Shown piece after piece: positions 55,367 to 63,630 of a stretch of 64,000 nt of DNA; the stretch's first letter is position 1; the number at the start of each line of letters is the position of its first letter. Source of the DNA: Shewanella woodyi ATCC 51908 (GTDB lineage: Bacteria; Pseudomonadota; Gammaproteobacteria; Enterobacterales; Shewanellaceae); assembly GCF_000019525.1 (NCBI RefSeq), contig NC_010506.1, positions 5,332,001-5,396,000 on the forward strand, in the 5' to 3' direction. Made by a program: the position numbers and the translations under genes. The notes beneath the pieces were generated by a model. That model saw only the letters and a list, made by a program, of their open reading frames with translations, was not told the origin of the DNA and made no database searches.

Positions 55367-55855
55367 TTACTCTCCAGCTAACAAGCCCAATGTTATCTGC
55401 TCATATTGAAGCACTGCGCCACCAAACTCTTCAGCAAAAGCTTCTGCGCTCTCTTTTGTACTAAAGGAAGCAACTGCAGATCCCATCACAGCTTTTCGGC
55501 TCGTGCCGTATACATACCAAGCCTTAGTGGCATCAATAAAGCTCGTGTCCTGTGGATCTTCCCACTCAGTAACGCTCATATCGTGCACCATCAGGTGACT
55601 GATTTGACGTTTGTTCTCTGGCTGTAGGGCAAAATTGAACATATCCCGCGTTGAGCAGAACTTAGGTGAGAGCTCAGCACTCTTAAGCTGCAACGCCCCT
55701 TTAGGTCCTGGGTATTTAGTGATCATCATGCCACACAGATGACAGCGGCCATGCTCGCTAATTGATTGAGCAACCAACTGTTCAGGTACGCTATTTCCTT
55801 GACTGCAAGCGATAAGAGAGGGGATGAGTAAGATAAGACAGATAAGCTTTTTCAT
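55367..55855 (-). CDS. nosL: NosL-like copper chaperone lipoprotein
   Basis: A 162-residue lipoprotein (lipobox LIAC, Cys17). The NosL metal site CHLCGMMI (about 38-45) is intact, followed by KYPGPKGALQLKSAEL and FCSTRDMFNFA. NosL binds Cu(I) at the outer membrane and passes it on during nitrous oxide reductase assembly. In this cluster it is the strongest sequence sign that copper is delivered to SirA. Separated from sirD by 157 bases. Confidence 0.9.
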   Translation of the reverse strand: MKKLICLILLIPSLIACSQGNSVPEQLVAQSISEHGRCHLCGMMITKYPGPKGALQLKSAELSPKFCSTRDMFNFALQPENKRQISHLMVHDMSVTEWEDPQDTSFIDATKAWYVYGTSRKAVMGSAVASFSTKESAEAFAEEFGGAVLQYEQITLGLLAGE

Positions 55856-56012
55856 ACTGGACTCAAATTAGACATTAATTAACGAAAAAGTTGATAACTC
55901 AACACCCTACCGGCACCTTGCAGGGACTAACCGATAGGAGTGTGAGTCATAATTTCAAAAGTAGCTTCTATTACTCTCCTTGCAGGGACGGCGTAATAAA
56001 ACCTAGCTTCAG

Positions 56013-56960
56013 CTATATCGCGTACAGTTGACCCGCATAGAGGATAAACATACGCAGACACATCATGCCGGCAACGGCGCAAACACCCGACAAGTAAAAG
56101 GCTTTAGCGCTATGACTAAAGGTCTTACCCGTGGCAAAGTTCAGCAGTAGTGGACCACCGAAACCTAGGCCAACGACACCAAACCAGAACACAGCTGCCC
56201 ACTGACCAGTATGGAAAGCATTAAAAGCACTTTGTGCTCCCGCATTACCTGTCATAAGCGATGTCACAATCATAAAAATAAACAGCATTTCAGCGATCAT
56301 GATTGGCCACTCTGCACCATGAAGGATCTTCATATCTTGGCTATGTAGGTCTTCCTTAAACACCGATACAGCAAGCATTTTTGCCGCTGCAGCACCCGCT
56401 GAAATACCAGAGGCAATAAATAGCGCCGGCAGAACAGAGGTGTTGATGATAGGAAAACGAACCAGCGCCGAAATAAGGAAACCGGTATAAGCACAAACCG
56501 CAAGCGCCAATACTAATACGCTCACTTCACATGGGCGGCGAATACCTTTTAGCTTTTCAATCACAGGCACTAATGCCTTAAGCGCAGGTATTGAGCGGAT
56601 CTCCTCTTCAAGGGCAAATAGTGCGATCACCGCCACTAACGGGATATAAACCGACAGCGCGATAACACCAATCGACATCACTGAATTTAGGTTGTAATAA
56701 ACCAAAATTCGCCAGAAGAACAGCGGGTTGGTCAAATCTAATACCAGACACAACATACCTAAGCTGATGGTCACAAATGAGATTAATGCCGCCGCTTTAT
56801 AAAATGGTGTGTTGGTTGTCTGCTTTTTGTAGAAGCGCAAAAACAGCGCAGTGGCTAGCGCACCACCGGAAATACCTGCAAAAAACAGATAAACAGCAAT
56901 AGGCCAAGGCCAAGCGAGGCCATCAGATAGCCCCATAGTAAACTCAATATTGCCGTCCAT
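56013..56960 (-). CDS. sirD: SirD, NrfD-like quinol dehydrogenase membrane subunit
   Basis: A 315-residue polytopic protein with about eight membrane helices, NrfD/PsrC family (WPWPIAVYLFFAGISGGALATALF near the start). It oxidises menaquinol in the inner membrane and hands electrons to the SirC ferredoxin. It starts two bases after the sirC stop, so the pair is translationally coupled. Confidence 0.9.
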   Translation of the reverse strand: MDGNIEFTMGLSDGLAWPWPIAVYLFFAGISGGALATALFLRFYKKQTTNTPFYKAAALISFVTISLGMLCLVLDLTNPLFFWRILVYYNLNSVMSIGVIALSVYIPLVAVIALFALEEEIRSIPALKALVPVIEKLKGIRRPCEVSVLVLALAVCAYTGFLISALVRFPIINTSVLPALFIASGISAGAAAAKMLAVSVFKEDLHSQDMKILHGAEWPIMIAEMLFIFMIVTSLMTGNAGAQSAFNAFHTGQWAAVFWFGVVGLGFGGPLLLNFATGKTFSHSAKAFYLSGVCAVAGMMCLRMFILYAGQLYAI

Positions 56961-56962
56961 AT

Positions 56963-57685
56963 CTATACTCCCAGCTTAACAATTGGTATGTAACGTAAGC
57001 TCGGCTCAGTACCAAATCCAGGCTTAATACGCACAGAATCTTTTACTCGCAGTAGCTTACTGATATAGGATGTCGGATCGTTAATATCACCAAAAATCAG
57101 TGCATCGTAACGACATTTCTGCACACAAGCAGGAAGCTCGCCGATGGCAAGTTTACTGTTTAAACAGAAATCACAGTTGTCGGCGACATCGGTTTCTTTA
57201 TTGATAAAACGCGCATCATATGGACAAGCCGCAATACAGTACTTACAACCTGCACACTTAGCCGCGTCCATGGTCACAATGCCTGTCTTCTCATCTCTGT
57301 GGGCCGCGCCTGTTGGGCAAACGGTGACACAAGGAGCATTCTTACACTGCTGACATGACACGCGAACAAACTTACGCTCACAACCACACTCAGTGGTTTT
57401 GCCGCAATGTGGACAAGACTGACCTTCCAATCCGCCAGAGTGCTGCTCCATCAAGAGTCTCGACTTACCCTCAGGCAAGTTATTGGCAAGGTTACAGGCC
57501 TCCTTACACTCACCACAGCCAGTACATTTATTTTGGTCAAACACCATAGCGTAATGGGGCTTGTTTGCATCTGACTCCCCCTCTTTGACCGAGCTACACC
57601 CTAAGGGGGCTAGTATCAAAGAGCTGGCTCCTAAGCACTTAAGGAACCTCCGTCTCTCTATATTTTCACTCACAGCATCCTCCAT
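56963..57685 (-). CDS. sirC: SirC, NrfC-like periplasmic 4Fe-4S ferredoxin
   Basis: A 240-residue protein with a twin-arginine-type signal (ERRRFLKCLGASSLILAPLG). Cysteine motifs for four [4Fe-4S] clusters are present: CTGCGECKEAC, CQQCKNAPCVTVCP, CAGCKYCIAACP and CDFCLN...CVQKC. An extra CPHCGKTTECGC insert (about residues 91-104) may hold a zinc or structural site. It passes electrons from SirD towards the multiheme reductase. The ATG at 57685 follows a good ribosome-binding region. Confidence 0.92.
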   Translation of the reverse strand: MEDAVSENIERRRFLKCLGASSLILAPLGCSSVKEGESDANKPHYAMVFDQNKCTGCGECKEACNLANNLPEGKSRLLMEQHSGGLEGQSCPHCGKTTECGCERKFVRVSCQQCKNAPCVTVCPTGAAHRDEKTGIVTMDAAKCAGCKYCIAACPYDARFINKETDVADNCDFCLNSKLAIGELPACVQKCRYDALIFGDINDPTSYISKLLRVKDSVRIKPGFGTEPSLRYIPIVKLGV

Positions 57686-57755
57686 CTATCAGCTACCTTG
57701 CTGATATATTTTATTATTTAGCTTTCATCTCTTTAGGACTATGCTCAGTTTCAGC

Positions 57756-58460
57756 CTATGAACGATCAGCTATTTTTTGCTCTGCTTTAAAAATCGCATT
57801 ATTAATTGAAGCTCGGTTAAAGCTCTGACTTTCGCTCTGTAGCAAGAGCTGCCACTGCTCAATGGCTTGCTCATATTGACCATTAAGATAGGCATGGGTC
57901 GCCTTTAATAGCCGAGATTGAAACTCAAACTTGTCCAGTGCCAAGGCCCTCGCCAGAACTAGTTCGGTATCCAGACTCATGGTTCTGTTATCCCGGTAAT
58001 ACATGGCGCTCGCTTTCATTCCCAACAGATCGGCAGCCTCACCACTCAAGGCAATAAGCTCATCGAGTGAGTTAATCGCCTCGGGATACATGCCACCTGC
58101 AATATAGGATTGAGCTAAATTTAATAATGCAATCTCACTCTTAGGTTGCTCGCTAACTTTGCGAGCATTTTTATTGATATCTGCTGCGATCAGATAATCG
58201 ATATGTTCATCAACAACGCCTTTGTCCCACTCACCAAAACGCCCAATCTGGGCGTACAGGCTCAAACAACAAATCAAAAAAGTAATAGTCACTGCTGCCG
58301 GTATCTTGATCTCACTGAACGAGAACTTAGCTGGATGATGGGGCTCATCACCCAAAGCAGTTTCGTTAAGCAGAAGGTGAGCAGATTGGAGATGGTGTCG
58401 CCAAATGAGTGCAACAGATACACTCAAAGAGATCACAATACCGACAGCTAGACTATTCAT
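57756..58460 (-). CDS. CcmI-like cytochrome c assembly protein
   Basis: A 234-residue protein with the CcmI layout: two membrane helices (about residues 4-22 and 50-70) separated by a short cytoplasmic loop, then periplasmic TPRs (LNLAQSYIAGGMYPEAINSL; ATHAYLNGQYEQAIEQWQLL). CcmI/NrfG-type proteins present apocytochrome to the heme lyase. Within the sir cluster it likely serves SirA, whose eighth heme site is non-standard. ATG at 58460 is preferred over the in-frame TTG at 58472. Confidence 0.82.
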   Translation of the reverse strand: MNSLAVGIVISLSVSVALIWRHHLQSAHLLLNETALGDEPHHPAKFSFSEIKIPAAVTITFLICCLSLYAQIGRFGEWDKGVVDEHIDYLIAADINKNARKVSEQPKSEIALLNLAQSYIAGGMYPEAINSLDELIALSGEAADLLGMKASAMYYRDNRTMSLDTELVLARALALDKFEFQSRLLKATHAYLNGQYEQAIEQWQLLLQSESQSFNRASINNAIFKAEQKIADRS

Positions 58461-58501
58461 AACAACTCTCAAAAATGACTTAACGGATAAGTGAATATGG
58501 C

Positions 58502-59293
58502 TTAATGAGGATTACCCTGTCCCATCATGCCGCCCATTCCCATACCACTTAGTCCCATGCCATGTGCGCCTTCACCTGGGGCTTCAACTTTTACTAGCTC
58601 CACTTCAAACACCAATGTTGAGCTCGGCGGGATAATGCCAACTTGCTTCTCGCCATAGGCAAGTGCTGCTGGGATAGCAAACTTGTACTTAGAGCCCTCA
58701 TTCATCAAGGGGATCCCCTCTTGCCAACCCTCAATCACACTCATTAAAGCAAAGCGGTTTGGCTCGTTACGCTCATAAGAGTCATCAAATGGTGTACCGT
58801 CGACTAAGAAACCTTTGTAGTGCACGGTAACCACATCCTGTGGATTTGGCTTACGCCCTTCACCTTCAGAGATAACCTCATACTGCAGACCTGAAGCTGT
58901 CTCGTTAACACCATCTTTTGCTTTGTTTTCGGTAAGGTACTTATTACCAGCGGTAAGGTTTTCCAACGCAATCTTGGCCTCCGCAGCTTCTCTTGCCGTA
59001 TTGAGCTGCTCGGCACGCTGGTTAAGGAAAGTTAAGATCTCTTCATCTGAAAACTGAGGTTTGTTTTTAAGGGCATCGACAACGCCTTCAATCACCAGCT
59101 CAACATCAACCTCAGCGCCGAGTTCGGTCTGGCTATAGATCTGGCCAGAGATATATTTACCCAGTGAGGCACCTATGCTGTAAGACTCTTTTTGAACATC
59201 TGAGCTGATCTCTGTGTTCGCCATAGCATTTGCAGAGATAAGCAGTGATACGCTGGTCATAACGGCTAAGGTATTTCTCTTAAATGTTTTCAT
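58502..59293 (-). CDS. SirB-type FKBP peptidyl-prolyl isomerase, periplasmic
   Basis: A 263-residue protein: signal peptide ending SANAMA, a helical FkpA/Mip-like dimerisation domain (about 30-130) and an FKBP domain (about 140-240; VTVHYKGFLVDGTPFDDSY, GWQEGIPLMNEGSKYKFAIP, ALAYGEKQVGIIPPSSTLVFEV). The C terminus adds a Met/Gly/His-rich tail (HGMGLSGMGMGGMMGQGNPH), which could bind Cu(I). It probably helps fold SirA or partners in the periplasm. Confidence 0.9.
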   Translation of the reverse strand: MKTFKRNTLAVMTSVSLLISANAMANTEISSDVQKESYSIGASLGKYISGQIYSQTELGAEVDVELVIEGVVDALKNKPQFSDEEILTFLNQRAEQLNTAREAAEAKIALENLTAGNKYLTENKAKDGVNETASGLQYEVISEGEGRKPNPQDVVTVHYKGFLVDGTPFDDSYERNEPNRFALMSVIEGWQEGIPLMNEGSKYKFAIPAALAYGEKQVGIIPPSSTLVFEVELVKVEAPGEGAHGMGLSGMGMGGMMGQGNPH

Positions 59294-59375
59294 TAATCTA
59301 TTCTCTGAGTTATTGCTTAAATTTTTAGTCTTTGATCTGTTTATTGTTTTTATTTTGTTTTCGCTAACTTCTTAC

Positions 59376-59807
59376 TTAGGGTTTTTCAGTCGGACGATTG
59401 GCTAAACGCCAGCCGTAGATCCCATCAGGCATCTGTCTCACGCCTGTGTAGCCAAGCTTCATCACAGCATGTGCTGCTATCTCACTGGCATTACAGAGGC
59501 GGTTGGCGCAATAAAACACCATGACTGCATCTTTGTTTGCTGGGAGCAGCTTTTTCCAATCTTTAACGTTGAAGTAGACAGCACCTGGAATAAAGCCTTC
59601 AGCCCATAACTCCAGCGTATTCACATCAAAGAAATAGACGCCTTCCTTACCCACTAAGGTCTGAGCCTCCATCATGCTGATAGTGTTGAGCTGATGCTCA
59701 TAGCGATGAGCTGGTGCCATCTCAGAGCCGCCACCAGCTAAACAGCTAGCAGAGCTTGCGATTAATGTTAGGGTTACTAAGATTTGACCCAGTGCTTTTT
59801 TCATCAT
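59376..59807 (-). CDS. Periplasmic rhodanese-like protein
   Basis: A 143-residue protein with a signal peptide (to about residue 24) and a rhodanese fold. The active loop reads FYCANRLCNAS: the first cysteine is at the catalytic position and the loop holds a second one (CxxxxC), which is not the usual CxxGxR pattern. The gene lies between sirA and the isomerase gene. Rhodaneses move sulfane sulfur, so a role with sulfur intermediates of sulfite reduction is plausible but not shown. Confidence 0.85.
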   Translation of the reverse strand: MMKKALGQILVTLTLIASSASCLAGGGSEMAPAHRYEHQLNTISMMEAQTLVGKEGVYFFDVNTLELWAEGFIPGAVYFNVKDWKKLLPANKDAVMVFYCANRLCNASEIAAHAVMKLGYTGVRQMPDGIYGWRLANRPTEKP

Positions 59808-59821
59808 CTTTTCTCTCTATT

Positions 59822-59858
59822 GCCTCGGCACTTATTGCGGTGCAATGCATGCCGAGGC
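59822..59858 (-). other. Stable stem-loop between sirA and the rhodanese gene
   Basis: GCCTCGGCA (59822-59830) pairs with TGCCGAGGC (59850-59858); a second stem ATTGC/GCAAT (59834-59838, 59842-59846) sits inside across a 3x3 internal loop. No U tract follows, so it looks like a stabilising or processing hairpin at the sirA mRNA 3' end. Confidence 0.65.
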
Positions 59859-59874
59859 GGTTGAGTTATTCAGC

Positions 59875-61908
59875 TTACTTAGCTGCGTAACCTGTTCCAT
59901 CTAGAATGTTTTGTGCTTGCGTAACATACGTTAGTGCAGCATCTAGACGCTTCTGGCTGTAACGGAAGCCATGCACACCCCAAGAACCATCTTTCTTAAT
60001 AAGATCAACAGTCTCTTTCGCTTTCTCAGCTAGCATTAGCACCTGAGTCTTGTCTTCAGTAGACAGCTTGGTCACCTCTAATAGCTGGTCGATGCGTACA
60101 AGAGCTTGCTCAACTTGCGAGAAAACTTCTTTAACAGGAGTTTGCATCTTCATTACTTCACCGTAGATCTCTAACTGGTCTTCGTAATGTAGGCCTTTCT
60201 CTAGCTCAGACTGGAACTGGCTGTGACAACCTTTGTTCTCAACCACATCGTGATCAGAGATTGAGGTACGAGCACAAGACCACATCAAGTCAAGATAGTT
60301 ACGACCCTCTTCGTTCTTCGCAACAGTCCAGCCTTTACCAGCCGCAGGACCTTGAGTACGTGGCTCACCTTCTGGTGGGTTTAGTGTCTTCAGAGTTGGG
60401 TCGACCTGAATCTTCCACATATGAGACTTACGTACTGCGTCGAAACCAGCTTGATCAGGGAACTGCAGTGCCTTGAAGTTTTCACAGCTACCCATGTTAG
60501 GCATGTGACAGCTTTGACAAGTTTGCTGATTGTGAGTATCAGAGTTTTCAGCAATCAAGGTTTGCGCTTCGTGACAGTCTTTACAGTCTTTCTTCAGCTT
60601 TGGCGTAGTGAAACCAGACTGCCAATCGCCATCTGTCACTTCGTGTGGATCGTGACATGTAGTACAACGCATGCCCTTCTCGTAGTGCACAGAGTTATAC
60701 ATCTGCGAACCTTCAGTACCACATGATGGACACAGTGACTTCATCTTCACACCGAAGGCGTATTCACGTTTTTCCTGTGCTTGAGGCGTGTCAGCAAGTG
60801 TTGGATCATACTGGAAGCGTTGGTGACAACGTTCACAGTTAGACTGCATGCCGCCAGTACCGCCATCTAAGTGACCACCTGCGCCATGACACTCTTCACA
60901 AGCGATACCACGAGAGATCGTGTGCTCTTGAAGCTTCTTAGGATCGCCTAATGCATCGAAGAACTCTTGCTTGTTTTGGAAGTCAAACTTGAAGGTATGG
61001 CACACTTCACAGTAAGAGCTTGCTGGTTGGAACAGCATCTCTTTTTCATACTTAGCGCCGTAAGAGCTCATTCCTTGCTGGTGAGAACCAGAACCACCGA
61101 AACCAGCTAGTGTGATTGGAAACTCAGGGATAACATCGTTAATCTTCTTAGACATCTCAGGGGTTAGCCACTCAGCCCAACCACGGGAGAACTGGTTAGC
61201 ACCCGCAACCATTTTACCGGTGCCGTCGCGCAGTAGACCGTCTCTGATGTGGTAAGTACCACGTACTAGCCAGGCATCGATGAAACCGTATTTAGTACGT
61301 GGTGTACCTACGGTTGCATAGATCATGTCAGGGGTAATACCGTCTGGCAAAATAGAGGTATCTTTAGTGTTGTACATGGTCTTTTCAATGTCGTTATCCA
61401 CCTCTGGGTGTTCACCAGGGAAACGAATTGTTTTAGCATGACGCGAACGCTGCCACTTCTCATATTGAGTCGCATGACATTCGGCACACTTTTCAGGACC
61501 AACAAAATTGTTTGGATAATCTAGAATTGATTTAGCACCTAAACGGTACTGAACCGCGCGAGGCGCACCAACACGCTCACTATAATTTGGGCTGTGGCCG
61601 GTATCTAAGTACTCCTCGCCACGGTCACTGATATGGTAATCACCAATCAAATTACCTGATTGCTGATACTTAAATACAGGGTGGTTTTCGAATAGATAAT
61701 CAAACAACTCCTCTTCCTGAACAATATAGTCTTGCAGCGTTTTTACGCCGTTAACTTGTTGCATACCGTCGTATTCAGCCATCGCCGCTTTAGCGGTTTT
61801 TCCCATCTGAGGGATGCTGTCATATTTTCCAGCAGCGTTCGCATTGGCAATGGCACCAAAACAAAACAGCACGCTTAATGCTACCTTGTGTTTCCACCGT
61901 CTCATCAT
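59875..61908 (-). CDS. sirA: SirA (MccA-type) octaheme cytochrome c sulfite reductase
   Basis: A 677-residue periplasmic enzyme with signal peptide (to about residue 26, NANAA). It has eight heme sites: seven CxxCH (C141, C300, C337, C358, C415, C442, C464) and one CX15CH (C545 to C561-H562), the hallmark of MccA/SirA. Extra cysteines C393, C396 (LCPSCGTEG) and C475 (GSCEN) are not in heme motifs and are candidates for the Cu(I) ligands known from Wolinella MccA. It reduces sulfite to sulfide with six electrons. First gene of the cluster; AGGAG lies just upstream of the two adjacent ATGs (61908, 61905). Confidence 0.97.
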   Translation of the reverse strand: MMRRWKHKVALSVLFCFGAIANANAAGKYDSIPQMGKTAKAAMAEYDGMQQVNGVKTLQDYIVQEEELFDYLFENHPVFKYQQSGNLIGDYHISDRGEEYLDTGHSPNYSERVGAPRAVQYRLGAKSILDYPNNFVGPEKCAECHATQYEKWQRSRHAKTIRFPGEHPEVDNDIEKTMYNTKDTSILPDGITPDMIYATVGTPRTKYGFIDAWLVRGTYHIRDGLLRDGTGKMVAGANQFSRGWAEWLTPEMSKKINDVIPEFPITLAGFGGSGSHQQGMSSYGAKYEKEMLFQPASSYCEVCHTFKFDFQNKQEFFDALGDPKKLQEHTISRGIACEECHGAGGHLDGGTGGMQSNCERCHQRFQYDPTLADTPQAQEKREYAFGVKMKSLCPSCGTEGSQMYNSVHYEKGMRCTTCHDPHEVTDGDWQSGFTTPKLKKDCKDCHEAQTLIAENSDTHNQQTCQSCHMPNMGSCENFKALQFPDQAGFDAVRKSHMWKIQVDPTLKTLNPPEGEPRTQGPAAGKGWTVAKNEEGRNYLDLMWSCARTSISDHDVVENKGCHSQFQSELEKGLHYEDQLEIYGEVMKMQTPVKEVFSQVEQALVRIDQLLEVTKLSTEDKTQVLMLAEKAKETVDLIKKDGSWGVHGFRYSQKRLDAALTYVTQAQNILDGTGYAAK

Positions 61909-62573
61909 TCACTCCTACTTATATTATTTTATTTTTTCATTGTTTTTTTGCAGGCTTTTTTAAGCCCACATTTTTAAAACTAACCGTTCACCGATTGAAC
62001 TAAATAACTGAGCAGGGAGTATTTTCCATATAAAAAACAGTAAAAATCTGCGCTAAAGCACACTTGAAAATTAATTAGAATCCATTAGATATAAAAACAA
62101 TCTTTATCATAAAAAACAGAAACTTGAATTGCTCAACAGAGGATTTTTTAGATCTAAAAACTGTGATTTCACTTTCTTTAAAACAGCAAAAATGCACAAA
62201 AGCGGCTATGGCAGCCACTCTCAAGTTCAGCGCTATAAGGTACAAAGTAAGGTGCCAGAAGGGTTTGCTCACCATAATCACAAAGAGGTAGTGCGATTAC
62301 GGCTTATAAAATGGGGGTTACTGTTTTTAGTGGTTATATGGGAAATAGTAGGAAACATTGAGATGCTAGGGGTGGAAGATAGAAAGATAGGTAAAGAGAA
62401 ATAGCCTGGACATCTAGGGTAAATTGAGTTGCAGGTGATCTTAAATATTATGCATCCCCCCTCTCCAGCCTTAACTAAAGCCTAAAGAGAGGGAATCTGC
62501 TCCAACAACTATCGGTGTCTTAATTATTGGTGTCTTGATTATTTATTTTCGGTTAATGCTTTTTTGGTTAACA
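61909..62573. other. Long intergenic region upstream of sirA
   Basis: 665 bases. Near sirA it has a GTTCA-N5-TGAAC palindrome (61986-62000) and a weak CRP-like site (62047-62062). A plus-strand frame at 62192-62404 could encode 70 residues but has no ribosome site and poor coding character. Near mesD there is a 15-base direct repeat of GGTGTCTT(A/G)ATTATT at 62514-62543. No convincing gene. Confidence 0.6.
61986..62000. promoter_or_regulatory. Palindrome upstream of sirA, possible operator
   Basis: GTTCA-CCGAT-TGAAC is a perfect 5-5-5 inverted repeat, about 80 bases before the sirA start, a sensible place for a regulator site. The binding protein is unknown. Confidence 0.4.
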
Positions 62574-63602
62574 CTAAGCCAAAAGTTCTTTGCGGACGAT
62601 TGCAGCCCCAGCGCTTAGGGCATTTAGCTTATCTCTTGCCACTCGACGAGATAAAGGTGCCATACCACAGTTAGTGCAAGGGTAAAGCTTATCGGCATCG
62701 ACAAACTCAAGTGCTTTTCGCAGGGTATTAGCGACCTCCTCTGGCGTTTCAATGGTATCGCTTGCCACATCAATAGCACCTACCATCACTTTTTTACCAC
62801 GAATTAACTCAAGTAGCTCAATAGGCACATGGGAGTTATGACACTCTAACGAGATAATATCGATACTAGACTGTTGCAGTTTAGGAAAAACCTCTTCATA
62901 TTGGCGCCACTCTGTGCCCAAGGTCTTTTTCCAATCGGTATTGGCTTTAATGCCATAGCCATAACAGATGTGTACCGCGGTTTCGCATTTAAGCCCCTCT
63001 ATTGCTCGCTCTAAACAGGCAATTCCCCAGTCGTTAACCTCATCAAAAAATACATTAAACGCAGGCTCATCAAACTGGATGATATCCACCCCAGCTGCTT
63101 CTAACTCTTTGGCTTCTTGATTAAGAATTTTGGCGAACTCCCAAGCGAGTTGCTCACGGCTTTGATAATGATCGTCATACAGCGTATCAATCATGGTCAT
63201 TGGACCTGGCAAAGCCCATTTAATCGGTTGCTTGGTTTGCTGACGTAAAAACTTAGCATCTTCAACAAAGACAGGCTTTTGACGAGAGATAGGCCCGACA
63301 ATCGTCGGTACGCTGGCGTCATAGCGATCACGGATCCTAACGGTTTTACGATTCTCAAAGTCGACACCACTTAAATGTTCAATAAAGGTTGTGACAAAGT
63401 GCTGCCGTGTTTGCTCGCCATCACTGACAATATCAACGCCAGATTGCTGCTGCTCTTGCAGCGACACACGCAGCGCATCGTGTTTGCCATCAATCAATGC
63501 CTCACCCTCTAATTTCCAAGGTGACCAAAGTGTTTCAGGTTGTGCCAGCCAAGAGGGCTTAGGCAAACTGCCTGCTGTAGAGGTAGGTAATAATGTTTTC
63601 AT
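62574..63602 (-). CDS. mesD: MesD, core-type folate-independent methionine synthase
   Basis: A 342-residue protein with only the catalytic (C-terminal) half of cobalamin-independent MetE. The zinc ligands are present: His and Cys in AVHICYGYG, Glu in SLECHNSH and Cys in PCTNCGM. The folate-binding N-terminal domain is absent, as in the short methionine synthases of the Mes families. The neighbour is MesX/DUF1852, which defines the MesD subgroup; members of this pair need oxygen and the methyl donor is not settled. ATG at 63602; a TTG at 63608 is in frame. Confidence 0.88.
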   Translation of the reverse strand: MKTLLPTSTAGSLPKPSWLAQPETLWSPWKLEGEALIDGKHDALRVSLQEQQQSGVDIVSDGEQTRQHFVTTFIEHLSGVDFENRKTVRIRDRYDASVPTIVGPISRQKPVFVEDAKFLRQQTKQPIKWALPGPMTMIDTLYDDHYQSREQLAWEFAKILNQEAKELEAAGVDIIQFDEPAFNVFFDEVNDWGIACLERAIEGLKCETAVHICYGYGIKANTDWKKTLGTEWRQYEEVFPKLQQSSIDIISLECHNSHVPIELLELIRGKKVMVGAIDVASDTIETPEEVANTLRKALEFVDADKLYPCTNCGMAPLSRRVARDKLNALSAGAAIVRKELLA

Positions 63603-63630
63603 AATCAATGCTGCTATATATTGGAGTTAA

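Noticed and set aside
62047..62062. CRP site upstream of sirA (TCTGC-N6-GCACA)
   Set aside because: Only about 7 of 10 consensus positions match; too weak to call even though CRP control of sir genes is expected.
62129..62404. Plus-strand open frame upstream of sirA (up to 91 codons, or 70 from the ATG at 62192)
   Set aside because: No ribosome-binding site, starts with TTG in the long form, and composition is unlike a real protein. I see no family resemblance.
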